The notes under the pieces: model-generated
Seen by the model: only the letters and a program-made list of their open reading frames with translations
Database searches by the model: none
Told to the model about the DNA's origin: nothing
In this document: positions 14,473-22,412 of the stretch, in pieces
Position numbering within the stretch: the first letter of the stretch is position 1
Layout of the letters: every line of letters begins with the position of its first letter
Source: Caryophanales bacterium UBA6448
GTDB lineage: Bacteria > Bacillota_I > Bacilli_A > RF39 > UBA660
Assembly: GCA_002439555.1 (NCBI GenBank)
Contig: DJOC01000056.1
Span: 42,756-76,582 of the forward strand
Direction: 5' to 3'
Length of the DNA stretch: 33,827 nt
Program-made: the position numbers and the translations under genes

Positions 14473-15207
14473 ATGAAAGGAATCTTAGGACGTAAAGTTG
14501 GAATGACTAGCGTATTTACTAAAGATGGTAAACTAATCCCTGTTACAGTTGTTGAAGTTTTACCAAATAAAGTAATGCAAGTTAAAACTGTTGAAAAAGA
14601 TGGTTATAATGCAATCCAACTTGGCGCAATTGACAAAAAAGCTAGTAGAGCCAATAAGGCTGAAATCGGAAGTGCAAAAAAAGCAAATACAACTCCTAAG
14701 CGCTTCTTAAAAGAAATAAGAGATTATGAAGGCTCTTATAATATAGGAGATGAGATTACTGCAGATTTATTTACTGTTGGAGAAATAGTTGATGTAACTG
14801 GAACCACAAAAGGTAAAGGATTTGCTGGTGTTATTAAAAGACACAATCAATCAAGAGGACCTATGGGACATGGTTCACATTATCATAGAAGACCAGGTTC
14901 ACTTGGAACAATGCTTCCAAAAAGAGTTCTAAAAGGTAAAAAACTTGCAGGACATATGGGAGTTGAAACAGTTACAATTCAAAACCTTGAAATCATCGAA
15001 ACAAATACTAATGAAAATTATATTTTAATTAGTGGTAATGTTCCTGGTGCTAAAAATTCAATCGTTTTAATTAAAACTGCAATCAAAGGTAACAAAAAAG
15101 TTAATCCAAAGGAAATTATTAGTTATGAAGAATCTGTAGTAGATGCTGAAGAAGTGGTAACTCCTGTAGAAACTGAAACAGTTACTGAAGTAAAGGAAGA
15201 CAAGTAG
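14473..15207 (+). CDS. rplC: 50S ribosomal protein L3 with an acidic C-terminal extension
   Basis: L3 is an early-assembly 50S protein whose loop reaches toward the peptidyl transferase centre. GRKVGMTSVF (6-15) and SRGPMGHGSHYHRRPGSLG (127-145) are diagnostic. The core ends near residue 205 (KNSIVLIKTA), where L3 normally stops (about 209). Here a tail of some 35-40 residues follows, rich in Glu, Val and Thr (EESVVDAEEVVTPVETE). Its acidity is unusual for a ribosomal protein. The frame closes normally at TAG and rplD follows after 20 bases with its own AAAGGAGG. Confidence 0.97.
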   Translation: MKGILGRKVGMTSVFTKDGKLIPVTVVEVLPNKVMQVKTVEKDGYNAIQLGAIDKKASRANKAEIGSAKKANTTPKRFLKEIRDYEGSYNIGDEITADLFTVGEIVDVTGTTKGKGFAGVIKRHNQSRGPMGHGSHYHRRPGSLGTMLPKRVLKGKKLAGHMGVETVTIQNLEIIETNTNENYILISGNVPGAKNSIVLIKTAIKGNKKVNPKEIISYEESVVDAEEVVTPVETETVTEVKEDK

Positions 15208-15227
15208 TCTTTTAAAGGAGGATAAAA

Positions 15228-15851
15228 ATGACAAAGTTAAGTATTAATAATTTAAAAGGCGAAAAAGTTAGTGATATTACTTTAAATTCAGAAGTTTTCG
15301 GAATTGAAGTTAATGAACTTGCTATGAAGAAAATGGTTAGACTTCAACTTAATGCTTCAAGACAAGGAACAGCTAAAGTAAAAACTAGAAGTGAAGTATC
15401 AGGTGGTGGAAGAAAGCCATGGAAACAAAAAGGTACTGGTAGAGCAAGACAAGGATCTATTCGTGCTGCTCAATGGAGAAAAGGTGGAATCGTATTTGGA
15501 CCTACTCCAAGAGATTATTCATTTAAAATTAACCGTAAAGAAAGAGTTCTAGCATTAAAGAGCGCTTTAGTTAGTAAATTAAATGAAAAGAAATTAATGG
15601 TTATTGATAACCTTAAATTAGATAATTTTAAAACAAAAACAGGTGTTGAATTATTAAATAATTTAAAACTTGATGGAAAAGTATTATTTGTTGCTAGTGA
15701 AGAAGCAGAAAACTTATATATGGCAACAAGAAACTTAAGTAATGTACTTGTATTATTCCCAGATGAAATCAATGTTTATGATATTCTAAATGCTGATTAC
15801 ATTGTATTTGATGAAGCAAGTATTAAAATGGTAGAGGAGGCACTTAAATAA
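15228..15851 (+). CDS. rplD: 50S ribosomal protein L4
   Basis: L4 lines the exit tunnel and in some bacteria represses its own S10 operon through the leader RNA. The 207-residue protein has the tunnel-loop signature GGGRKPWKQKGTGRARQGS (about 61-79) followed by GGIVFGPTPRDYSFK, and the C-terminal VASEEAENLYMATRNLSN. Length is normal. Its TAA overlaps the rplW ATG by one base (TAATG). Confidence 0.98.
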   Translation: MTKLSINNLKGEKVSDITLNSEVFGIEVNELAMKKMVRLQLNASRQGTAKVKTRSEVSGGGRKPWKQKGTGRARQGSIRAAQWRKGGIVFGPTPRDYSFKINRKERVLALKSALVSKLNEKKLMVIDNLKLDNFKTKTGVELLNNLKLDGKVLFVASEEAENLYMATRNLSNVLVLFPDEINVYDILNADYIVFDEASIKMVEEALK

Positions 15852-16126
15852 TGAGACATTATTCTGAAATTATAATTGCACCAGTAGTTACTGAAAAAAG
15901 TATGACATTAAGAAGCGAAAATGTTTATACATTTAAAGTTGCTAAAGATGCTACTAAAACTGAAATTAAAAAAGCTATTGAAGATGCTTTTAAAGTAGAA
16001 GTTAAAAGTGTTAATACTCTAAACACTAAATCTAAAAAAAGAAGAGTTGGAAAGTATCAAGGAAGAACAAAAACTTACAAAAAAGCAATGGTAACATTAA
16101 AAGATGGTTCTTCTATAGAACTTTAG
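15851..16126 (+). CDS. rplW: 50S ribosomal protein L23
   Basis: L23 lies at the tunnel exit and is the docking site for trigger factor and signal recognition particle. At 91 residues it is normal. It opens IIAPVVTEKSMTLRSENVYTF and carries the beta-hairpin segment VKSVNTLNTKSKKRRVGKY. Its start overlaps the rplD stop, and GAGGAG in the end of rplD (about 15835-15840) is the likely ribosome binding site. Confidence 0.97.
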   Translation: MRHYSEIIIAPVVTEKSMTLRSENVYTFKVAKDATKTEIKKAIEDAFKVEVKSVNTLNTKSKKRRVGKYQGRTKTYKKAMVTLKDGSSIEL

Positions 16127-16141
16127 TAGAAAGGAGAAATT

Positions 16142-16972
16142 ATGGCTATAAGACATTATAAACCAGTTACAAATGGTAGAAGAGGCATGAGTACTCTTGT
16201 TAATGAAGAAATTACAACAAAATCTCCTACTAAAGGATTACTTGGAAAAGTTAAAAAAACTGGTGGTAGAAATAATCAAGGTAAAATGACTGTTAGACAC
16301 ATCGGTGGTGGAGCTAAAAGAAAATATCGTGTAATCGATTTTAAGAGAAATAAAATTGGTGTTACAGGTAGAGTTGCAACTATTGAATATGATCCAAATA
16401 GAACAGCAAATATTGCTTTAATTAATTACAAAGATGGAGAAAAAAGATATATTATTGCTCCAAAAGATTTAAAAGTAGGCGCTATAATTGAAAATGGTGA
16501 AAATGCTGATATTAAAGTTGGTAATGCATTACCACTAAAAAATATTCCAGTAGGTACACTTGTTCATTGTATAGAACTTAAACCTGGCAAAGGTGCTGAA
16601 ATTTGTCGTAGTGCTGGTGCATCTGCTCAAATTCTTGGTAGAGAAGATAAATATGTTCTTCTTAGACTTCAATCTGGAGAAACAAGAAAAGTTCTTGATA
16701 GATGTATGGCAACAATCGGTGTTGTTGGTAATGAAGATGCTAACCTAGTTAATATTGGTAAAGCTGGTAGAACTAGATATCTTGGAATTAGACCTACAAA
16801 CCGTGGTTCTGTAATGAACCCTAACGATCACCCACATGGTGGTGGAGAAGGACGTGCTCCAATTGGTAGAAAGAGTCCGATGACTCCTTGGGGTAAACCT
16901 GCTCTTGGTGTTAAAACTAGAAAACCTAAAAAGGCATCTAGTAAACTTATTATAAGTAGGAAGACTAAATAG
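16142..16972 (+). CDS. rplB: 50S ribosomal protein L2
   Basis: L2 bridges the subunits and is needed for peptidyl transferase assembly. The 276-residue length is typical. It has GRNNQGKMTVRHIGGGAKRKYR near residue 41 and the near-invariant C-terminal NPNDHPHGGGEGRAPIGR (about 227-243), including the histidines close to the active centre. AAAGGAG precedes the ATG, and rpsS follows after nine bases. Confidence 0.98.
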   Translation: MAIRHYKPVTNGRRGMSTLVNEEITTKSPTKGLLGKVKKTGGRNNQGKMTVRHIGGGAKRKYRVIDFKRNKIGVTGRVATIEYDPNRTANIALINYKDGEKRYIIAPKDLKVGAIIENGENADIKVGNALPLKNIPVGTLVHCIELKPGKGAEICRSAGASAQILGREDKYVLLRLQSGETRKVLDRCMATIGVVGNEDANLVNIGKAGRTRYLGIRPTNRGSVMNPNDHPHGGGEGRAPIGRKSPMTPWGKPALGVKTRKPKKASSKLIISRKTK

Positions 16973-16981
16973 GGAGGAATA

Positions 16982-17245
16982 ATGGCAAGAAGTTTAAAAA
17001 AAGGTGCTTTCGTTGATGATAGCATTATGAAAAAAATTAATAAATTAAATGAAGAAAATAAAAAATCAGTAGTAAAAACTTGGTCAAGAAGAAGTACTAT
17101 TTATCCTGAATTTGTAGGACATACAATTGCAGTTCATAATGGTAAAGATTTTATACCTGTATACATTACTGAAGAAATGGTTGGTCATAAATTAGGAGAG
17201 TTCTCACAAACTCGTAAATTTACAGGCCACGCTGGAAATAAGTAG
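16982..17245 (+). CDS. rpsS: 30S ribosomal protein S19
   Basis: S19 binds 16S rRNA in the head and contacts S13 and the A-site tRNA. ARSLKKGAFVDD opens the protein and SRRSTIYPEFVGHTIAVHN and GHKLGEFSQTRKFTGH are the conserved body. At 87 residues it is a few residues shorter than usual because the basic C-terminal tail after FTGHAGNK is missing. AGGGAGGAAT precedes the ATG. Confidence 0.98.
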   Translation: MARSLKKGAFVDDSIMKKINKLNEENKKSVVKTWSRRSTIYPEFVGHTIAVHNGKDFIPVYITEEMVGHKLGEFSQTRKFTGHAGNK

Positions 17246-17253
17246 GAGGTAAC

Positions 17254-17598
17254 ATGGAAACTTATGCAAAACATAATACTGCAATGATTAAACCTAGACT
17301 TGCAAGAATGACTATGGATTTAATTCGTGGAAAAGATGTTGAAACTGCAAGAGGAATTCTTGAAAATACTAATACTAAAGCTAGTAGAATGATTTTAAAA
17401 GTTTTAAACTCAGCAGCAGCAAATGCAGTAAATAATAATGGTGCTAATGAAAGTGATTTAGTTATTAGTAAATGTTTTATTAATCCAGGACCAATCTACA
17501 AGAGAATTCAATTCGCATCAAGAGGAAATGTTGATAGACACGATAAAAGAACAAGTCATATTGTTATATATGTTACTGATAATAAGGAGGCTAAATAA
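17254..17598 (+). CDS. rplV: 50S ribosomal protein L22
   Basis: L22 lines the exit tunnel with its long hairpin. The 114-residue protein has normal landmarks: KPRLARMTMDLIRGKDVETA, KVLNSAAANAVNNN and the hairpin-end region RIQFASRGNVDRHDKRTSHI. The usual basic run GRAxxI around the hairpin tip is here FASRGNVDRHDK, a mild divergence. AGGAGG lies just before ATG 17254. Confidence 0.97.
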   Translation: METYAKHNTAMIKPRLARMTMDLIRGKDVETARGILENTNTKASRMILKVLNSAAANAVNNNGANESDLVISKCFINPGPIYKRIQFASRGNVDRHDKRTSHIVIYVTDNKEAK

Positions 17599-17600
17599 TT

Positions 17601-18278
17601 ATGGGACAAAAAGTTAATCCTATAGGATATCGTATTGGTGTTAATAAAGATTGGGATTCTCGTTGGTATGCTGAAAAAGATTACTCAACTAAATTAATTA
17701 ACGATATCAAAATAAGAGAATACATTGAAAAAAATCTTAAAAGTGCTTCTATATCTAAAGTAGTAATTGAAAGAAGAAAAAATAAAGTTGAACTTACAAT
17801 TTATACTGCAAGACCTGGTGTTATAATTGGCCGTGGTGGAGAAGATATTGAAAAACTTAGAAAGAAAATTTCTAAACTTGTTAATGAAGAAATTTATATT
17901 AACATAGTTGAAGAAAAGAACCCTGATTTAAATGCTCAACTTGTTGCAGATAATATAGCAATGCAAATTGAAGCTCGTGCACCATTTAGAAGTGTTCAAA
18001 AAAGAGCTATCAGAAATACAATGAAAGCTGGAGCTAAAGGTATTAAAACTGCTGTATCAGGTAGACTTGGTGGAGCTGAAATGGCTAGAACTGAAGGTTA
18101 TACTGAAGGTACAGTTCCATTACATACAATCAGAGCTGATGTAGATTATGCTACTAGTGAAGCAAATACAATCTACGGAAAAATCGGAGTTAAAGTATGG
18201 ATTTATAAAGATGAAATACTTAAAACTAGAAATGTTAAGAAGGGAGAGATGAAAGATGTTAATGCCAAAAAGAACTAA
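17601..18278 (+). CDS. rpsC: 30S ribosomal protein S3
   Basis: S3 forms part of the mRNA entry site and helicase. The 225-residue protein opens GQKVNPIGYRIGVNKDWDSRW and has the KH-domain loop GVIIGRGGEDIEKLRKKI (about 73-90), then SVQKRAIRNTMKAGAKGIK and GAEMARTEGYTEG. AAGGAGG (17583-17589) lies in the end of rplV. Its last 23 bases overlap the start of rplP in another frame. Confidence 0.98.
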   Translation: MGQKVNPIGYRIGVNKDWDSRWYAEKDYSTKLINDIKIREYIEKNLKSASISKVVIERRKNKVELTIYTARPGVIIGRGGEDIEKLRKKISKLVNEEIYINIVEEKNPDLNAQLVADNIAMQIEARAPFRSVQKRAIRNTMKAGAKGIKTAVSGRLGGAEMARTEGYTEGTVPLHTIRADVDYATSEANTIYGKIGVKVWIYKDEILKTRNVKKGEMKDVNAKKN

Positions 18279-18681
18279 ATATCGTAAAAGTCATAGATTA
18301 AGTTATGAAGGCAAAGCAAAAGGAAATCTTACCCTAACTAATGGTGAATTTGGCCTTATGGCTATGGAAGGCGGATGGATTTCTGCTAGACAAATTGAAG
18401 CTGCACGTATTGCAATGACTCGTTATATGAAACGTGGTGGTAAAGTATATATCAATATTTTCCCACATATGCCAAGAACTAGAAAACCTCTAGAAACTAG
18501 ACAAGGTAAAGGTAAAGGTAACGTTGAAGAATGGGTAGCTGTTGTAAAACAAGGAAAGATCATGTTTGAAATTAGTGATGTTTCTGAAGAAATCGCTAGA
18601 GAAGCTTTAAGACTTGCTTCTCATAAGCTTTCAATCAAAACTAAATTTGTTATGAAGGAGAGTGAAACTCTTGGAAATTAA
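18256..18681 (+). CDS. rplP: 50S ribosomal protein L16
   Basis: L16 contacts the A-site tRNA elbow and is needed for late 50S assembly. The 141-residue protein starts at the conserved MLMPKRTKYRKSHR, so ATG 18256 is right even though it overlaps rpsC by 23 bases. GGGAGAG a few bases upstream serves as ribosome binding site. Body motifs: MEGGWISARQIEAARIAM, INIFPHMPRTRKPLETRQG and GKGNVEEWVAVVKQG, including the arginine (PRTRKP) that in other bacteria is hydroxylated. Its last 11 bases overlap rpmC. Confidence 0.98.
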   Translation: MLMPKRTKYRKSHRLSYEGKAKGNLTLTNGEFGLMAMEGGWISARQIEAARIAMTRYMKRGGKVYINIFPHMPRTRKPLETRQGKGKGNVEEWVAVVKQGKIMFEISDVSEEIAREALRLASHKLSIKTKFVMKESETLGN

Positions 18682-18871
18682 TGAAATAAGAAAATTAAGT
18701 AATGAAGATATTAAAAAGAAGATCGTAGAAGATAAAGAAGAACTATTCAAAAATAGATTAGCTCAATCTTCTGGAACTTTAGAAAAACCTGTAGTTTTAA
18801 GACAACTTCGTAAAGAAATTGCAAGACTTAAAACTGTATTAACAGAAAGAGAAATGGATGGTGAAAAATAA
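18671..18871 (+). CDS. rpmC: 50S ribosomal protein L29 (TTG start)
   Basis: L29 is a two-helix protein beside the tunnel exit. From TTG 18671 the product is 66 residues beginning MEINEIRKLS, matching the normal family start. The GTG at 18662 would add three residues but lies one base from the AAGGAG ribosome binding site (18655-18660), which fits the TTG (10-base spacing) better. KEELFKNRLAQSSGTLEKP and LRKEIARLKTVLTER are the family blocks. It overlaps the end of rplP by 11 bases, which suggests coupling, and shares one base with rpsQ. Confidence 0.92.
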   Translation: MEINEIRKLSNEDIKKKIVEDKEELFKNRLAQSSGTLEKPVVLRQLRKEIARLKTVLTEREMDGEK

Positions 18872-19128
18872 TGGAAAAAGCAAAACAAGAATTAATTGGT
18901 AAAGTTGTTAGCGATAAAAACGATAAAACAATTACTGTTTTAGTAGAAACTTATAAAAAACATCCATTATATGGTAAAAGAGTTAAATATTCTAAAAAAT
19001 ATGCTGCTCATGATGAAAAGAATGAAGCAAAAGTAGGAGATACAGTTAGAATTTCAATGACTAGACCTTTATCAAAAACTAAAAGATATGAATTAGTTGA
19101 AGTTGTTGAAAAAGCTGTAATTTTATAG
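18871..19128 (+). CDS. rpsQ: 30S ribosomal protein S17
   Basis: S17 is a primary 16S rRNA binder in the 30S body. The 85-residue OB-fold protein has the signature GKVVSDKNDKTITVLVET, KHPLYGKRVKYSKKYAAHDE and VRISMTRPLSKTKRYELVE. Its ATG shares the last base of the rpmC TAA (TAATG), so translation is probably coupled. Confidence 0.98.
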   Translation: MEKAKQELIGKVVSDKNDKTITVLVETYKKHPLYGKRVKYSKKYAAHDEKNEAKVGDTVRISMTRPLSKTKRYELVEVVEKAVIL

Positions 19129-19139
19129 GAGGTAATATT

Positions 19140-19508
19140 ATGGTAATGCAAGAAAGTAGATTAAAAGTTGCTGATAACTCTGGTGCAAGAGAACTTTTAG
19201 TTATCCGTGTTATGGGTGGAAGTAAAGTTAAAAGTGCTAATATCGGTGATGTAATCGTTGGTACTGTTAAAAAAGCTATACCTAATAGTCCTGTAAAAGA
19301 AGGTAAAGTTGTAAAAGCAGTTATAGTAAGAACTGTTCAAGGTGTTAGAAGAAAAGATGGAAGTTATATTAAATTTGATGACAATGCTTGCGTATTAATC
19401 AAAGATGATAAAACTCCAATTGGTACAAGAGTTCTAGGCCCAGTTGCTAGAGAACTTCGTGAAAAAGAATATCACAAGATTGTATCACTTGCACCTGAGG
19501 TTTTATAG
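19140..19508 (+). CDS. rplN: 50S ribosomal protein L14
   Basis: L14 is an intersubunit-bridge protein and the docking site of silencing factor RsfS. The 122-residue length is exact for the family. It shows QESRLKVADNSGARELLVIR, RTVQGVRRKDGSYIKFDDNA and the end GPVARELREKEYHKIVSLAPEVL split by the usual RVLG. TAGGAGG precedes ATG 19140. Confidence 0.98.
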   Translation: MVMQESRLKVADNSGARELLVIRVMGGSKVKSANIGDVIVGTVKKAIPNSPVKEGKVVKAVIVRTVQGVRRKDGSYIKFDDNACVLIKDDKTPIGTRVLGPVARELREKEYHKIVSLAPEVL

Positions 19509-19516
19509 GAGGATAT

Positions 19517-19825
19517 ATGAAAGTTAAAGTAGGAGATAAAGTATTAGTTATTGCTGGAAAAGACAAAGGTAAAGAAGGCAAAGTAATTAAAACTTATAAA
19601 AAATTAGATAAAGTTGTTGTAGAAGGCTTAAATATGGTTAAGAAACATTCTAAACCTAGAACTACTGAAGACAAAGGTGGAATATTTGATATTGAAGCAC
19701 CTATTCATGTATCTAATGTAAAAGTTATAAACAATAATAAAGAAGAAAAAGCTAAAGTAGTTAAATCTGAAGAAAAGAAAGAAACTTCAAAAAAGAAAAC
19801 TACTAGCAAAAAGGAAGCAAAGTAG
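19517..19825 (+). CDS. rplX: 50S ribosomal protein L24 with a lysine-rich tail replacing the usual C-terminus
   Basis: L24 starts 50S assembly. The KOW core is clear: KVGDKVLVIAGKDKGKEGKV, VVEGLNMVKKHSKP and EAPIHVSNVKVI. The usual C-terminal region after this point (PTRVGYKVEDGKKVRIAKKSG in Bacillus-type L24) is absent. Instead the last 30 or so residues are a low-complexity Lys/Glu/Thr tail (KKETSKKKTTSKKEAK). Total length, 102, is still typical, so length alone hides the change. TAGGAGG precedes the ATG. Confidence 0.97.
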   Translation: MKVKVGDKVLVIAGKDKGKEGKVIKTYKKLDKVVVEGLNMVKKHSKPRTTEDKGGIFDIEAPIHVSNVKVINNNKEEKAKVVKSEEKKETSKKKTTSKKEAK

Positions 19826-19832
19826 GTGAATT

Positions 19833-20372
19833 ATGAGTAATTTTAAAACTTTATATGAAAAAGAAATTAAAAATAGTTTAATGAAGGAATATAATTATAC
19901 TACTGTAATGCAAGTTCCTAAAATCACTAAAATCGTAATTAATATGGGTGTTGGTGAAGGTGCTAATGATTCTAAATTCATTGATGCTGCAGTAAAAGAT
20001 TTAACTTTAATTGCTGGTCAAAAACCTGTAGTTACTAAAGCTCATAAATCAATTGCTGGTTTTAAATTAAGAGAGGGACAACCTATTGGTGTTAAAGTAA
20101 CTCTTCGTGGTGAAAATATGTATGCTTTCTTAGAAAAATTAATTAAGATTGCACTTCCTCGTGTTAGAGATTTCAGAGGTGTATCACCAAAAAGTTTTGA
20201 TGGTAAAGGAAACTTTACTATGGGAGTTAAAGAACAACTTATATTCCCTGAAATAAATTATGACGATGTTTTAAAAGTTAGAGGAATGGATATTGTTATT
20301 GTTACAACTGCAAAATCTAATGATGAAGCACGTTCATTACTAAAAGCATTTGGAATGCCTTTTAGAGGATAA
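19833..20372 (+). CDS. rplE: 50S ribosomal protein L5
   Basis: L5 binds 5S rRNA in the central protuberance and contacts P-site tRNA. The 179-residue length is exact. Motifs are MQVPKITKIVINMGVGE, AGQKPVVTKAHKSIAGFKLR, LPRVRDFRGVSPKSFDGKGN and the end GMDIVIVTTAKSNDEARSLL. The ribosome binding site is modest (TAGGTG before ATG), so coupling to rplX, whose stop is 7 bases upstream, is likely. Confidence 0.98.
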   Translation: MSNFKTLYEKEIKNSLMKEYNYTTVMQVPKITKIVINMGVGEGANDSKFIDAAVKDLTLIAGQKPVVTKAHKSIAGFKLREGQPIGVKVTLRGENMYAFLEKLIKIALPRVRDFRGVSPKSFDGKGNFTMGVKEQLIFPEINYDDVLKVRGMDIVIVTTAKSNDEARSLLKAFGMPFRG

Positions 20373-20384
20373 GGAGAGTAAAAT

Positions 20385-20570
20385 ATGGCAAAAACAAGTA
20401 TGATTGTAAAAAATAATCGTAAACCTAAATTTCAAGTTAGAGCTTATACTAGATGCAAAAGATGTGGTAGACCTCACGGTGTACTAAGAAAATTTGGATT
20501 ATGTCGTATTTGCTTCAGAGAACTTGCTAATAAAGGACAAATTCCAGGCGTTAAGAAGTCTAGTTGGTAG
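20385..20570 (+). CDS. rpsZ: 30S ribosomal protein S14, zinc-binding type Z
   Basis: The short 61-residue S14 has four zinc-binding cysteines, Cys24, Cys27, Cys40 and Cys43 (CKRC and CRIC), followed by FRELANKGQIPGVKKSSW. This is the C+ form common in Gram-positive bacteria rather than the long zinc-free form. Placement between rplE and rpsH is standard. No second S14 copy is visible in the window. Confidence 0.97.
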   Translation: MAKTSMIVKNNRKPKFQVRAYTRCKRCGRPHGVLRKFGLCRICFRELANKGQIPGVKKSSW

Positions 20571-20585
20571 AAAGGAGATATAATA

Positions 20586-20984
20586 ATGTTTGTACAAGAT
20601 AAAATAGCAGATATGCTAACAAGAATAAGAAATGCAAATCAAATGAGATACACTGAAGTTGAAGTTGAAGGAACTAAAATGACTAAAGGTATCGCTGAAA
20701 TTCTTAAAAATGAAGGTTATATCGCTGATTACAAATATACAAAAAATAGTAATGGTGATAAAATGACTTTAACTTTAAAATATGGAAATAAAAAAGAAAG
20801 AGTTATTACTGGATTAAAAAGAATTAGTAAATCAGGCTTAAGAGTTTATGCTCAAGCAGATAAACTTCCTAGAGTATTAAATGGTTTAGGAATTGCAATT
20901 ATATCTACTTCTAAAGGCTTAATGACTGATAAAGAAGCTAGAGAAAAAGGGTTAGGAGGTGAAGTACTTGCCTATATTTGGTAA
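20586..20984 (+). CDS. rpsH: 30S ribosomal protein S8
   Basis: S8 is a core 16S binder and in E. coli represses the spc operon. The 132-residue protein begins DKIADMLTRIRNANQMR and ends ISTSKGLMTDKEAREKG followed by LGGEVLAYIW, all typical. The conserved GGE codons create a perfect AGGAGGTGA at 20955-20963 inside the gene. AGAAAGGAGAT upstream gives a strong start signal. Confidence 0.98.
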   Translation: MFVQDKIADMLTRIRNANQMRYTEVEVEGTKMTKGIAEILKNEGYIADYKYTKNSNGDKMTLTLKYGNKKERVITGLKRISKSGLRVYAQADKLPRVLNGLGIAIISTSKGLMTDKEAREKGLGGEVLAYIW

Positions 20985-20991
20985 GTAGTCT

Positions 20992-21531
20992 ATGAGTAGA
21001 ATTGGTAATAGAAAACTAACTATCCCTGAAGGTGTAACAGTTTCATTTAATGATGGTATTGTTACTGTAAAAGGAGCTAAAGGACAGTTAACTCTTCCTG
21101 TTAGTCCTTTAGTTAAAGTAGTTATTGAAGGTAATGAAATTACTACTGAAAAAGTTAAAGATACTAAAGAAGCAAATATTCTTTCAGGAACAACAAATTC
21201 AAATATCAATAATATGTTAATTGGTGTTAGCACTGGTTATACAAAAGATTTAGAGGCTGTTGGTGTAGGATACCGTTTCAGTGTATCAGGAAATAAAATT
21301 GTTGTATCTGCTGGATACTCACATACAATTGATGTTGTAGTACCTAGTGGTATAACTGTTACAAGTCCATCAAATACAGAACTTTCTATTAGTGGATTTG
21401 ATAAACAAAAAGTTTCTGAATTTGCGGCAAATATTCGTAAAATTCGTGAACCAGAACCTTATAAAGGTAAAGGAATACGTTATAAAGGCGAACATATCCG
21501 TCGTAAAGAAGGAAAGAAAGCGGCTAAGTAA
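20992..21531 (+). CDS. rplF: 50S ribosomal protein L6
   Basis: L6 lies near the factor-binding site. The 179-residue length is normal. It opens SRIGNRKLTIPEGVTVSF and ends EPEPYKGKGIRYKGEHIRR then KEGKKAAK, the conserved L6 tail. There is almost no Shine-Dalgarno sequence before ATG 20992 (GGTAAG only); the stop of rpsH is seven bases upstream, so coupled reinitiation is the likely mode. Confidence 0.98.
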   Translation: MSRIGNRKLTIPEGVTVSFNDGIVTVKGAKGQLTLPVSPLVKVVIEGNEITTEKVKDTKEANILSGTTNSNINNMLIGVSTGYTKDLEAVGVGYRFSVSGNKIVVSAGYSHTIDVVVPSGITVTSPSNTELSISGFDKQKVSEFAANIRKIREPEPYKGKGIRYKGEHIRRKEGKKAAK

Positions 21532-21545
21532 AGGAGTAAAATGTT

Positions 21546-21899
21546 ATGAATAGTAAAGAAAAAAGAGAAGCTAGATTAAGAAGACATACAAGAGTTAGAA
21601 AAAGTATTTCTGGAACACCTGAAGTACCTAGACTAAATGTATTTAGATCTAATAAAGCTATTTATGCTCAAGTTATTGATGACACAAAAGGTGAAACTTT
21701 AGTTAGCTCATCAACTCTTGAACTTAAAATTAGAAATGGTGGTAATATTGAAGCAGCAGCTGCTGTAGGAAAAGATATTGCTGAAAAATGTAAAAAAGCA
21801 AAAATTAATAAAGTAGTATTTGACCGTGGTGGATTCTTATATCATGGAAGAGTAGCAGCTTTAGCTGATGCAGCAAGAGAAGCTGGATTAGAGTTTTAA
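21546..21899 (+). CDS. rplR: 50S ribosomal protein L18
   Basis: L18 carries 5S rRNA to the large subunit with L5. The 117-residue protein has RRHTRVRKSISGTPEVPRL, NVFRSNKAIYAQVIDD and the C-terminal FDRGGFLYHGRVAALADAAR. An out-of-frame ATG at 21541 precedes the true ATG 21546; AAGGAG (21532-21537) fits the latter. Confidence 0.98.
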   Translation: MNSKEKREARLRRHTRVRKSISGTPEVPRLNVFRSNKAIYAQVIDDTKGETLVSSSTLELKIRNGGNIEAAAAVGKDIAEKCKKAKINKVVFDRGGFLYHGRVAALADAAREAGLEF

Positions 21900-21908
21900 G
21901 GAGGCATT

Positions 21909-22412
21909 ATGGCAAAAGATTTTGATAAACAAAAAAATAATTTATTAGAAGAAAAAGTTATTAATATAGGAAGAGTAACAAAAGTTACTCAAGGTGGAAG
22001 ACATTTTAGATTTTCTGCAACTGTAGCTGTTGGTAATCGTAAAGGTTTAATTGGTATTGGAACTGGTAAAGCAAATGAAGTTCCTGAAGCAATTAAAAAA
22101 GCATTACAAGCCGCTAATAAAAATGTTGTAAAAATTTCCCTTGTTGATAATAGAACAATACCTCACGAAGCAACTTATAAAGTTGGTAGAGCAGTAGTTT
22201 TATTAAAACCTGCTAAAGAAGGTCGTGGAATTATCGCTGGTGGAGCAGCAAGAGCAGTTCTTGAACTTGCTGGTGTTAAAGACATCGTTGCTAAATCTTT
22301 AGGAAGTAATACTCAAGTTAATGTTGCAAAAGCTACTTTAGGTGCGCTTACAATGCAAAGAACTAAGGAACATATTGCTGAACTTAGATCAAAGAAAGTT
22401 GAGGAATTATAA
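21909..22412 (+). CDS. rpsE: 30S ribosomal protein S5
   Basis: S5 is at the mRNA entry and influences decoding accuracy. The 167-residue protein has INIGRVTKVTQGGRHFRFSA, VGNRKGLIGIGTGKANEVPE and GRGIIAGGAARAVLELAGV. The conserved block usually reading GSNTPINVVRAT is here GSNTQVNVAKAT. TAAGGAGG precedes the ATG. Its last base is the first base of rplO, so rpmD, which normally lies between them, is absent. Confidence 0.98.
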   Translation: MAKDFDKQKNNLLEEKVINIGRVTKVTQGGRHFRFSATVAVGNRKGLIGIGTGKANEVPEAIKKALQAANKNVVKISLVDNRTIPHEATYKVGRAVVLLKPAKEGRGIIAGGAARAVLELAGVKDIVAKSLGSNTQVNVAKATLGALTMQRTKEHIAELRSKKVEEL

